Shown here piece after piece: positions 1-10,593 of a stretch of 64,000 nt of DNA. The position numbers and the translations under genes were made by a program. The number at the start of each line of letters is the position of its first letter. The stretch's first letter is position 1. The DNA is from Malus domestica (taxonomy: Eukaryota; Streptophyta; Magnoliopsida; Rosales; Rosaceae): contig NC_091669.1 in NCBI RefSeq assembly GCF_042453785.1, positions 8,940,501 through 9,004,500 on the forward strand. Direction: 5' to 3'. Under the pieces are notes generated by a model. The model did not search any database, had not been told where the DNA came from, and worked only from the letters and a program-made list of their open reading frames with translations.

Positions 1-429
1 TCAATTATTACTTCATGGCTTGGACCCACCACTGTGTTCTATGGGTCTATGAGTGTATGTGTATATGTGTGTCATGCATTATTCTTCTCCCAATGAAGAT
101 TTACTTTGATGGGCACTCTTGTTAATGATTTTAACTATTGATTTCTCACCTTTTTTATTCCTAGGTAACATGAGAGATGTTGGACTCTTTTTTAATCATA
201 TGACAACTCTGTGTTATACATCATGCATTGCACAAAGCATTAGCAAAAGATATTATTATACAATTTGCATATTTTTGTCTTAGATTGTGAGAGTTCGTTT
301 GGTATCAAAGTTGAGAACGAAATTCAAAATTTTAATTTTTTTCTAAAAGCACATGTTTTGATTTAAAAATTTAAAATTCAAAACCTTGTTTGGTATGCAA
401 CTTTTCTAAACTAATCCAAAACTGAAAAA
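1..429. other. AT-rich intergenic sequence
   Basis: I see no coding signal or defined repeat termini here. The stretch from about 290 to 420 is rich in AAATT runs with 'gtttggtat' motifs, the texture of a decayed MITE. Confidence 0.4.
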
Positions 430-690
430 GTTAAGTTGAAGATCTTGACAGAGCTTTTTTTCCCGTAGTAGATTCTGATCTTCGTTGGGGTTTTGGGCTT
501 GAATAGTGACCTGAATCTCTGGCGAGATGGCGGAGGAAGGAGACGACGTAGTCAAGTTGAATCCTCTGCAATGTTATGGACTGAGTAGTTGGGGGACTCA
601 TGGTGGATCACGAGGTAGAAGATGTCGGCAGAGGCGGCGGGGAGGAGGATGAGGGCGGCAACGAGGCTAAAGAGCTAGCATAACATTTCT
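430..690 (-). pseudogene. NHL / LEA_2-type protein pseudogene fragment
   Basis: On the minus strand one frame reads a hydrophobic segment followed by IFYLVIHHESPNYSVHNIA and then a stop. Another frame resumes with SPEIQVTIQAQNPN, and a third continues with KIRIYYGKKSSVKIF. Together these match the order of an NDR1/HIN1-like (NHL, LEA_2 domain) protein: a membrane-spanning segment, a P-x-(Y/F)-S-V motif, then a V-T-x-x-x-x-N-P-N block and an IYYGKxSSV block. NHL proteins are plasma-membrane proteins linked to defence and stress. At least two frame changes and a stop make this a broken fragment. No start codon or C-terminal half is visible. The stretch is GC-richer than its surroundings, which fits former coding sequence. 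The family call rests on motifs read by eye. Confidence 0.6.
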
Positions 691-999
691 CTCGTCGTTA
701 CGTGGACTTCTAAACTTATTTTGCATCTTAAACAAAACCGAAAACCACGCCACCTCTATATATATATATATATTTATTTATTTATATATACGAAGATGAT
801 GCTAAAAAATATGAATAATAATGCAGACGTGAATTAGACTAGTTGATTAAAACATAATGTTCGTCACATCACAACTATTTTTTTATATCATTTATAAATT
901 AGAGTAATTTCGAATACAGTCATAAACAAAGATACAATGAAAATTTCATACTAACAATTACCCTTCTAGTCATCTCTATTTATTGACCCAAAAAAAAAA

Positions 1000-1152
1000 G
1001 GAAAACTAATGAAAATGGCTTGAAAACTTTGAATTTTAATGATAAGGACAAAATAAAGGATAAAGTGAATAGTACCATGATTGATTTTTTAGTGTAAAAA
1101 TGTGGTTTTTCGTTAAAGTGAACAGTACCAGGTGCTTTTCGTTAAAGTTCCC
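1000..1152. mobile_element. MITE, copy A of a 153-bp family
   Basis: The ends are imperfect inverted repeats: GGAAAACTAATGAAAATGGC at the left, and GGGAACTTTAACGAAAAGC read from the right end inward. A near-identical element of the same length lies at 3061-3213. It is too short to encode anything. Both ends sit in A-runs, so a target-site duplication cannot be read. Confidence 0.8.
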
Positions 1153-1239
1153 AAAAAAAAAGCCATCTCTATTTTTGGTTATCAACTTCTACATAGTTCA
1201 CTACAAAAATATAAAATAAAATTAAAAAAAAAAAAACAA

Positions 1240-1560
1240 ATTCTAGGTGGTTATTTTATTTTGCAACTGCTTTAGCAAGTAAACCCTTAGGCTACTCAAC
1301 CACACATGGGTTTAGCGGCGGACTAGGCGGCAAACTCCAAATCCTCGGCTCCGATTTTGAGCTCAGATCGTCGAGGGTCGCGACGAGATTAAGTGGGGGC
1401 CACGACAGCTGCTTCTGACAAATAACATTTCCATCTTTTCCGACTTTTGCCCTCACCCTATCAAACGCCCCCGAGAAAAAACCCGGGAAAGAATCTAAGG
1501 GCGACACGTCATCAGCATCGTAAACGGGTCCCGCCACGTTTCTGTTCGGTTATAACTTAA
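1240..1560 (-). other. GC-rich island with a short open frame
   Basis: This stretch is clearly GC-richer than its surroundings and has an 81-codon open frame on the minus strand (1537-1292) that I cannot assign to a family. It contains GATGACGTGTCG, an ACGT core of G-box/ABRE type. It lies upstream, on the same strand, of the NHL pseudogene fragment, so it may be that gene's old promoter or leader rather than a gene. The function is unknown. Confidence 0.3.
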
Positions 1561-2139
1561 AACCGTATGCGGCCAAAGCTGACTCGACAGACAAACCCAA
1601 TCCACTACCCGACAAATCTACGGCAAGTTTTTTGTTTTTTTTTTCGTGACGAAATTACCAAAAGGCCTCTCTAGTCTACTTTTCTTGGGCCACAACTTGG
1701 CTATTTTAGTGTAAGTACGAGGGTAACATTGTAGTTTCAGGTTGAGCGGCCAAACGCATGTGTCTGTTGCGCTGGAAACAAATACGAACAGAAGGTGATG
1801 TTGACTTTAGTTTATGAAGCTTTTTTCTTGTCTATTTAAATTAAAATCTTCTAATTCCGTACATCTGTTTGTTTGTATTTTTGAATTTTGAATATTTGAA
1901 AATTGATTTATTTTCAGTCTACCTAATATAGTTGAACAAATATTTAAGGGTGATTATGTATAAAATTAATAAAAAATTACAATATTAATTATATATCAAC
2001 AATATTTATGTTAATTATAAATAGATTAATTATGTATTATAATACCTAAATGCATTTAAAATATACAAAAATTACAAAATCTACCACCACAGCTGGCACC
2101 TACTCAAAATCACCTCGTTTCTCATATTTTTTATTTTTT

Positions 2140-2440
2140 GAAATAGATCAATATGAATCAGACACTGCATTGCATTGTCTTTTCATGGTTTTGTTTTTTA
2201 CATTTGGATTCAGATCTTGCGTTGCAGTATATGTTTCCTGATTCTGCTTTTTTCCTTACCTCATACGCTTCACACATCGCTCGACTCATGACTTTTACAT
2301 TTGAATTCAGAAAACGGCAATACATTATTCGTTTCTTGTTAATGTATTTTACATTACTTTACATTTGGATTCAGACATTGTAATGCCATGTCTGTTTTCT
2401 ACCTTTTTTTTTTTTTTCATTTTGATTCATACACTATGTT
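2140..2440 (+). repeat. Degenerate tandem repeat
   Basis: Units beginning TTTACATTTGGATTCAGA recur with drift near 2199, 2293, 2360 and 2415. Each is followed by a 'tgcaatgc'-like motif and a T-rich spacer. Spacing is irregular (about 55-95 bp). The short open frames here are products of the repeat and are not taken as genes. Confidence 0.5.
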
Positions 2441-3060
2441 GCAGTGTCCATTTCCTAATTATTTTTTTTCCATCACTAAGTCCTTGTCGTCTACTTCCTT
2501 TCCAGAAACGGCCTGCTTGAGCTCACTCACTTCATGGAAGTCCCTCTTTCCTCTCTCGGTGGTATCTTTCTCAGAGGTAAGAGTTTAGTTTCTCTCTACT
2601 TTCTTGGCAACTATGACCTTTAATTGGAATCTAGGTGGGAGTCGGCAGCCTGTTTTGACAGATGATATATAATTAATTAGTAAAGATTTTATTGACCTTT
2701 GGCCAAATAACCTAAAAATTAATATACTAACATAAATTCATGTACATAACATATGACTTAACTCAAGAAACAAATACATGAATGGATAATATATCTCTAA
2801 GCAAGATATGTACCTAACTAAAAAGTACAAAAACATAATATACCTATGCGCAAGACACATAAATCTCTAAAAATGCTAATTATAAGATAAAAAATTTTGT
2901 CATATAGGTTGTTTATAAAAAATAAAATCTATGAGTGGGTCTAGAGCAGCAGCAAGAAGGAGAAGAAGAAGAAGAAGAAATAATAAAAAGTAAATGAAAT
3001 AAGAAAAAAATAGTTAAAGAGATAATTAGGAAGAGATTTCATTTCTATAGTAAATTTTAA

Positions 3061-3213
3061 GGAAAACTAATGAAAATGGCTTGAAAACTTTGAGTTTTAA
3101 TGATAAGGACAAAATAAAGGGTAAAGTGAATAGTACCAGGATTGACTTTTTAGTGTAAAAATGTGGTTTTTCGTTAAAGTGAACAGTACCGGGTGCTTTT
3201 CGTTAAAGTTCCC
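3061..3213. mobile_element. MITE, copy B, with TAA target duplication
   Basis: This is the same 153-bp element as at 1000-1152, differing at only a handful of bases. TAA flanks it on both sides (3058-3060 and 3214-3216), which fits a 3-bp target-site duplication as made by Tourist/PIF-Harbinger-type elements. Terminal inverted repeats are imperfect. Confidence 0.8.
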
Positions 3214-3929
3214 TAAATTTTATTATTAAGGGATCTAATCTATTTTAATAAAATAGACTATTCCTAATATTAGCTAAAAAAATTAACTTATTTTAAGTTT
3301 TCTCTAAAAATTACGAGGCCAGTTGCTTTATCTTGTTTTCATAATTAAATTTGCCATGTTGTATTTGTATGAGCAGCCCTGTGAGGATAAATTTAGTGTA
3401 CATGAACACCACAGCACAATATTATCATCTTACAGATTATGATATAAATAAATGATATGATTCATATGTTCCCTAAGTGCTATAACTTTGACCAAAATCG
3501 TAATACTGTAGTGAGGTTTTTGGTATACTAAAAAATTTACTCCATGACGATTGTATAACAATGTGTTTCATGGTTTCGACTTGCTAGATATTTCTGTTTG
3601 TTCACCAACTATTCTTTATGAAATTTAGATTGAGTTTATTTGAACTTAATTGGGTCAAATTTAGATTCGAGATTCAACTTGCACCACTATATATGTAGGC
3701 GTTTCTTGATCTCATGGTGGATATTTGTGGTAACATAGTTGAAGAGTTGATTGAAATTATTGAACATGTTGTTTGTATATGGCATGTGCATGATTAGATG
3801 TTCACTTTTTAATCCCATGTCCCACTATTGACAACTTGATAAGTTGATGGCGATGGCAATGTCACTTCCGGGAAAAGCCATCTGCCCATGCGTTGCCTTT
3901 GCCCAAAAGCAAAACCCTTAAAACAATCC

Positions 3930-4713
3930 AAGAAGGTAGTACACTTTTCCAAGCATCTCTCCTACTTGAACACTTATGGTAACCAAAACAAACGAAAACA
4001 ATCAAGAAATTATGAGAAGCTCCTCTCATGCAGTCAAGGGTGAATCTTTATGCAACGGAAAAGTTGTTAATTTGTGATCGAGAGATCACGAGTTTGAGTC
4101 GTGGAAATAATTTGTTCTACAAAATAAAAATAAGGTTGCATACGATAGACGTCTCCCCTCTTCCTCCGACCATCGCAAAACAGAAAACTTTGTTGGTTTG
4201 AGATCATCCTATACCGTCGCCCGCCGTGACATTTTTTCGTTACTCTAGAACATTTGAATACATAATCTTCATGTTGATATGTAAGAATCACTTTTGGAGT
4301 GTCAAGTTATACGTGGTAACCAAGAAGATAGTACACTTATCCAAGCATCTTTCCAACTTAAGCTTATGGTAACCAAAACAAACGAAACCAATCAAGAAAT
4401 TATGAGAAGCTGCAGTCGAGGGCGAGCTTTTGTGCACTAGAAAGATTGTTAATTTGTGATCGAAACGTTACGAGTTCAAATCGTGAAAACGACATTTTTG
4501 CAAAGTAAAGGGAAGTAGGTTGCGTACGATAGACGTTTTCTTGTCCCTTTCCAATCATTGCAAAGCAGACAATCTTATTGGCTTAGCTTGGGATCACTCT
4601 ATGTAGTCGCCCACCAGGACATTTTCTAGTTACTCTAAAACATTTGAATACATATTATTCATGTTGATTTATAAGAATCACTTTTGGACTGTCAAGTTAT
4701 ACGTGTTGAGACG
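3930..4713. repeat. ~390-bp tandem duplication containing a tRNA-derived SINE-like unit
   Basis: Unit 1 starts at 3930 (AAGAAGGTAGTACACTT) and unit 2 at 4322 (AAGAAGATAGTACACTT). Both run on to TGTCAAGTTATACGTG. Each contains GTTAATTTGTGATCGA, then a B-box-like GAGTTTGAGTCGTGG or GAGTTCAAATCGTGA, then GGTTGC(A/G)TACGATAGACG. The last motif resembles the GTACGATAGACC segment of plant Au-type SINEs. The units have diverged by many substitutions and small indels, so the duplication is old. Confidence 0.6.
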
Positions 4714-7700
4714 AGATGCTTAATTTATTTGGTTTGCAGAGAATATTTATAGAGAATAACTTTTGGATTATCATGTTCTACTCTGGTTAATTAAGGTAAT
4801 TAAGCCTTCAAATAACCAATTTAAATGGATGATTAACTTTAATAATAAAAATGTTCTATCTTTCTAAGAAAGTTGTAGTAGGTTGATCAACTTTTGCGTG
4901 GCATGTGAGGGCAGGTGCATGGTGGGGTAGGCTGGAAAAAAGATTGTTCTGCAGTCCCATGAATGTTAATCATGTTACATAATACAACATTAGGTTATCT
5001 TTCTTAATTATTTATACTTTAATCTAAAAAGATGTCTCAAAGCACTACAACTAGTATCCACTTTAAATTACTCCAAAAATCTTATAGCCATTGCTTTGTA
5101 TGATTTGTAGGCTCCTATAGCCGACTTTAACGTCCACCAAAACATTTTTAGTTGTTGGTAAATGTCCACGAAAATATTTGTTAAGATCTTTTTCTTTTCG
5201 AGAGCAGCATATACGTTTCAGATTTATTGTTATTGTAATGCCTCTTAATAATGATATGATGTCATATTAAATAAAACTTACACATAATATTGTATTTTTA
5301 ACATGCGACATTACAAAAACCGTGTAACTGTCATGCAAGTTTTTCTCCCATTTGCAAAAAAAATCATAGAATTAATTTAGGTGCCAACGGCTACCTGGCA
5401 ACATGCTTAAGCTTGGAGGATTGCTCAGATTTTTATACTTAATTGTTTGCAACTCAATAGATTTTCTGTTAATCTCAATTTAAAATGATTACCAAAAATA
5501 CAAGGATCCTATAGTATTGCTTAACCTTAGGGGCTTTTTTTATTTTTATATTATTATGAGAGGGGGAGAGTTCGAAATAATTACATTAATTTAAAGGAGT
5601 AGGGAGTTTTGAACTTAGGACGCATGGACATAAACTCAACACATTATCTATTAGAATATTGGACCACATGCAACCTGAGAGCGTAAAAATAGGCATCATC
5701 TGAAGAGTGGTTAACATTGCAGGGCTTTGAATATGAACCCAATAAACTGCCATTGCAAGTTTGCAACCTAAAATGGATGCTTAATAGGTGAGTGTAAAAT
5801 TTATGTCAAGGGTGTTAATTATTTTCTAGGTGAAGTATGATGTCAGTTTGAACAGGTCATTAGCAACATGATATATGAGATTATATTTTTCTATTATTTG
5901 AGTCAACAAGAAAATGTGTTTCAAATTTGAACTTGATATAATTTAGACGAAATAAATCAAATGAAAATCTTCTGTTTGAAAGAAAAATGGGAAAAAGATG
6001 AGGGAAAAAAAAAAGAAAAAGAAATAAGAACACCAAACTACGTAATTTCTTCTTCGATGCAAATACTTAGGGAAGGGGAAGGTGAAGATAGGATTTCGAG
6101 TGCAATAATAAACAGTCATAGAGCTCATCTAAGATTGCTTTTGAAGAAAAGAATGTATGGTCATAAACGTTTTTGTTAGAAGTGTTTTCATTAACATTAC
6201 ATTGCAATCTTTATTAAAAATCAAAGTGTTTCTTAAAAAAGCAGTGAAGCACTTTCTCTATAAAATGTTTCTATCACCCTAAATCACTTAGTTTTTTTTT
6301 CAAAAGTATAGTCAGAGATGTGTTTTTGGTTGTCAAAAAGTGATTTTGCCACTACGAAAGAGGTCCCAAACAAATCCTAGAACCACTTGAGCTACAACTT
6401 TTGCACCCTGGCTATATATACATATGTAGCACTTTGAATGAATTAGTTGTGAGCACATGATGATAAAAGAGTCCTACACTAATGAAAGGAAAAACATTTC
6501 AAAAGCTTATAAGTTGTTGAGTTACTCATCATATTGCCAATTTGACTCATTCTTCAATAGGCACGTGGTGAGAGCCCTGGGCTCCTCCACTGCTTGGGAG
6601 CTTATCGTTTCATGTTCAGTTTCTATCCCCGATGTGGTTTTGTGGTACAATCTCAACTTTTATTAACATTGAATTTAAATAATTGAACTATGAAATACAA
6701 ATAAAAATCTTATGTTGCAAACCTCAACTTATATTTATTCCTCTCTAAGATTATTTATTTTCTAATCTTAAATATTCATACACCCATCATTTTTGTATAT
6801 GCATTGGTTGTTTACTCACTCATTTATGAATGATTAATTCTAGTTATCTCCAAAACCATTCAAACCTTCCAACAACTCGAACAATAATCACATAAAATAA
6901 AATACCATGGCTTACCTACCTACCTATTTCAAATATAAATGTCACCCTGGCCTCTTTCCCATTGATGTCATGTCCCAATTATTTTACAACAATAACATAA
7001 AGAATAAATACGTGTTAGAATACAAAAATGATAGTTCAACATTTAAAGTTACAACATCGGCCAATCCATGCACTTATATGATGTGTTCTTGCAATTATTC
7101 TAATTGCATTCGAACTACTAATTTGAAGCGACGTCATTGGTTTTTAAAGAACTAGCTGATGGGTTCGTTAACTATCATTTTCTGGATTAGGAGACATGTT
7201 AGCCTTCTCAATGTCACAATCGTGTCATTTACCATTCACCAATGCCCAAAATTGAATATAAAATATACTGTGTGAAATATGAGCCTGAAATTTGCTCCAC
7301 CCACTAAACCACCCGGTGGTGATTTGAAGGATTGATTTATAATACAGGAATTCCCATGGACAAAAGAATGTCCAAATAGCTAGCTTTCAGGTAATTATTA
7401 ATATTGTTCTAAATTTCACGTTACCGGTAGCCAATCCATCTTTCATTATTTCATACCAACTATTAATTAATTAATTAAATGTATTACAAATTTTGTACGC
7501 GGATGCTCTTGTTAGTTTTGGTTTGTCTTCTTTTGATGATTTGTTTTGGAGGCAGACTCTTCTTGTTAAGGCGCGTTCAACTTGGTTTTGGGACTTTAGT
7601 AACTTTGTTTATCGATGGGATTTTCTTTGTAATTTACTAATTTTTCTTTTCCTATACGGGTTTAAAAAAAAACTTTTAAAATATAATTTAATTAGAGGAT

Positions 7701-8890
7701 AATTCCCTAATCACATCATCATCCATTAACATAATGACGTGGTATGGCGACATTACTGAAGTTTTATCTAGTCATGTCAATATGTTACAAGAATCGACAA
7801 CTCTATTACACTTAATAAGAAGGATCGAGTTGAAAGTGACAAATTTAATCAATCCAAACACAAAGAGTCTGAAAATTCTGGTGTAATGTCAATGTTGAAG
7901 GGCAACACATCTCTCTAAATTGGGTCATTCTCAAGCATGATGTTGGTCTTCTTATCCAAGTCCATTTTATATATAGAAGATTTGCAATCTCCAATTTTGT
8001 CCTCAACTATATGGATAGTTATAGTACATGGATATGGACCTATTTATTTATTTGGTCAAAGTTTAGCTTCAAATTCAAACTTTGTAATGCAGCCAAATTG
8101 AAGTTCAAAGCTTGACATTTTCTTATGTTGAAGAAGATGATGGTCTCACTTTCTTTTTTTATTTGTTATAAGCAATATTATTATAGGTTACATGTAGACG
8201 ACAAGAGTTTATGTTCTGAGATACAATGAGTTAGAGAGAAATGTCAGAACCACTAAGGCAATCCTCTACTTATTATTTATTCATAAATTGTTTATTTTTT
8301 TGTGACAATACCTTGTTAAATTGGGAATGGAAGATGCATTTTCAACACCGGACCCACTTATCTATTCATTCTTGTGTGTTAGTAAATCATTCTTTGCTTG
8401 TAAACATAAATTTTGTTAAGGTAACTTACATTTTGCCTCCTCAAATTTTCGTCCAATTTCAATATCTTACATTTTCTGATTTCATACAATTCCAATTAAA
8501 TACAATAGCTCCCGTACAAATGTCATACAACTATTACAAATTTTGTTCAATTGATTGTTAAATGATGACGTGGTAGTCAAATTTGTCCTCGTAGACAGTA
8601 AACAATATTTTTATGCCAAAAAGCATGAAATGCAATTATGAAAAAGGGGTTTTTTAACTTTAATCATTCAAAAAGATTAAAATTTAAAATAAATATGGTG
8701 TTAGATTATATATTGATTATAATCCCTTGATGTGTTCTTAATTCAAAATAATTATGTGCATTTTATTTAATGTCTCCCATTAAATATTTAAATTTATTAA
8801 TATAAAAATTTAAATTTATTTTTTGACCAAAAAAGAGTTTTTAAAATTTATTAATTTTATTCAACATTCTTCAAACTTGAAAGAGTCAAT
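4714..8890. other. Gene-poor AT-rich intergenic region
   Basis: There is no convincing coding region on either strand. Open frames are short, of low complexity, and show neither codon bias nor recognisable motifs. Around 6160-6330 the phrases AGAAGTGTTTTC and AGCACTTTC suggest a decayed MITE of the type better preserved at 30.7 kb. Nothing else is assignable. Confidence 0.5.
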
Positions 8891-8891
8891 T

Positions 8892-9144
8892 AATGTACCG
8901 AAATGTATTATATTGAACTAATGTATTTAAATGTTAGTACCGAAATGTATGTACCGAAATATATGAACCGAAATGTATTATATTAAATTAATGTACCTAA
9001 ATGTGTGTACCGAAATATTAGTACTAAAAAGTATTATATTGAATTAATGTACTTAAATCTTTGTATCGAAATGTATATACCGAAATGTGTGTACCTAAAT
9101 GTATGCACCGAAATGTATTATAATGAAATTAATGTACCTAAATG
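8892..9144. repeat. Minisatellite with core TGTACCGAAATGTAT
   Basis: The core (A)TGTACCGAAATGTAT, with variants such as TGTACCTAAATG and TGAACCGAAATG, recurs many times. It is interspersed with ATTATATTGAATTAATG. The array is degenerate and ends about 500 bp before the fasciclin-like gene. Confidence 0.7.
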
Positions 9145-9454
9145 AAGAAGACAAAGTACATCAAAATATATTGTATAACAAAAATTAGTTTATCTAAAGG
9201 TTTACAACAAAATATATTACAATAAATGAAATGAAAATGAAAATTATAATGAAATAAAATTAATACATTAAAAATTAGAAAGAAAAAAAATAATTAAAAA
9301 AATCAAAATATAATTAATAAATGAGGTTATTAATGTATTAAGGAACTAAAATTAGATTTTGATTTGACTCATGATTTTAATCTAAAAGTCATATTTGTCA
9401 AAGATTAAAATGAAGTTTTCTATATGCAAAAACCATGCTATAAATTTAATACCA

Positions 9455-9592
9455 GCCCTGTACATCAGCAACTTAAACAAATACCAACTACACTCGAGGT
9501 CGTGAGATCGATTTTCTCATCCCCATTATCGCTTGTATCTCGATTTTCCCTTCCTCATTATCGCTTGTATTAGAAAAGAAAAAAAAACAATA
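9455..9592 (+). repeat. SINE-like relic
   Basis: A B-box-like GAGGTCGTGAGATCGATTTT is followed by CCCCATTATCGCTTGTAT. A second partial copy of that segment (CCTCATTATCGCTTGTAT) and an A-rich tail come next. The ATCGCTTGTA(A/T) 3' motif also ends the SINE-like units at 42.5 and 54.3 kb, so this appears to be the same family. Confidence 0.5.
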
Positions 9593-9646
9593 TCATCCCT
9601 GTACCTTATAAGCTTAAAGAAAAAATACACTCAAAAGTTGTACTAA

Positions 9647-10075
9647 ATGGCTTTCTGGCTCTTCATCTTTCTACTATTTGCAGTTGGAGATTCCAAGCCT
9701 ACAAATCCGATCAACCAAACCAATCTGCAGGCAGCCATGGCGGACTTGAGAACGCGGTCTTACCATGGATTTTTTATCCTCCTTAAGATCGTAAATAACA
9801 GCATCCCGGATTCGCTGCAGAATTCCGGCATAACTTTCCTCATGCCAAATGATCACGAAATATCGGAAGCTGCAGTCACACCTGACCAAATCCATGAATT
9901 CATCCTCAGCCATTCAATACCGCCGGTACTAGATCTTTTGCGTTTTCCGAATGGAACTCTGGCTCCGTCAAACATCCCCAGCAAGATCATCACCGTCACC
10001 AAGTCCAAAAGATCAAGCCTGTTGTTAAACGATGCTAAAATTGTCACTCCAAATGTCTGTAACCTCTACAATTAG
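9647..10075 (+). pseudogene. Truncated fasciclin-like (FAS1 domain) secreted protein
   Basis: The 142-residue product starts with a signal peptide (MAFWLFIFLLFAVGDSKP). It continues into a FAS1-type domain: SYHGFFILLKIVNNSIPDSL, then the H1-like segment ITFLMPNDHEIS, then a YH-type stretch HEFILSHSIPPVL. FAS1 proteins such as the plant FLA group act at the cell surface and wall. After NVCNLYN a TAG ends the frame. Directly behind it the same frame continues with CHGISTTMTFNDLHAHAGHL before another stop, so the natural C-terminus seems to have been cut by a nonsense change and further decay by about 10180. Single-FAS1 FLAs are normally about 100 residues longer. It could still be expressed as a short protein. 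I call it a probable pseudogene. Confidence 0.65.
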
Positions 10076-10593
10076 TGTCATGGTATTAGCACCACTATGA
10101 CGTTCAACGACCTTCATGCTCATGCCGGTCACCTTACCCATCAATCTTCGTGCTCCCGGTTTCATGGTTTACCGAAATAAAGATAACAAGGCCTTCTCCA
10201 GTCACCTTCTCCGGTCACTGACCTAAAGACGGTGCCAAAACAGCGCTGAGCCACGAATAAAGCACGTAGCAAGTTCAGTTATGTTCGGATAAATGGTCGA
10301 CGGAGTTTTAACTTCTGTCCACTTCATGAGGTAAACAATGTAATGAAGAAAACAATAATAAAGGACCTCATTCTGTTTACTGCCACATTTTCTCTAAGAA
10401 CAGTAGGACATACAAGTATATAACAAATTGCTTTAACTATCAAGCTTCATAGATATAGATGCAATAAAAATGGACACAGGGCACACAAGTCATATTAAAC
10501 AAGCGAGTCATCGCGTTCAAACTAGTTCACGAAAGAAAGTAAAATTACTAGTGTTGAAGTTAAAATAATACAGTACATACTAGAAGTCACTCC
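10076..10593. other. Decayed fasciclin tail and 3' region of the OBERON gene
   Basis: To about 10180 the sequence still reads as remnants of the fasciclin-like gene. The rest is the convergent 3' flank of the OBERON gene on the minus strand. No further gene is seen. Confidence 0.45.

Noticed and set aside
4490-4620. Possible tRNA gene near the GTACGATAGACG motif
   Set aside because: A tRNA-like promoter core is present, but no cloverleaf with a plausible anticodon stem could be drawn. A SINE relic explains it better.
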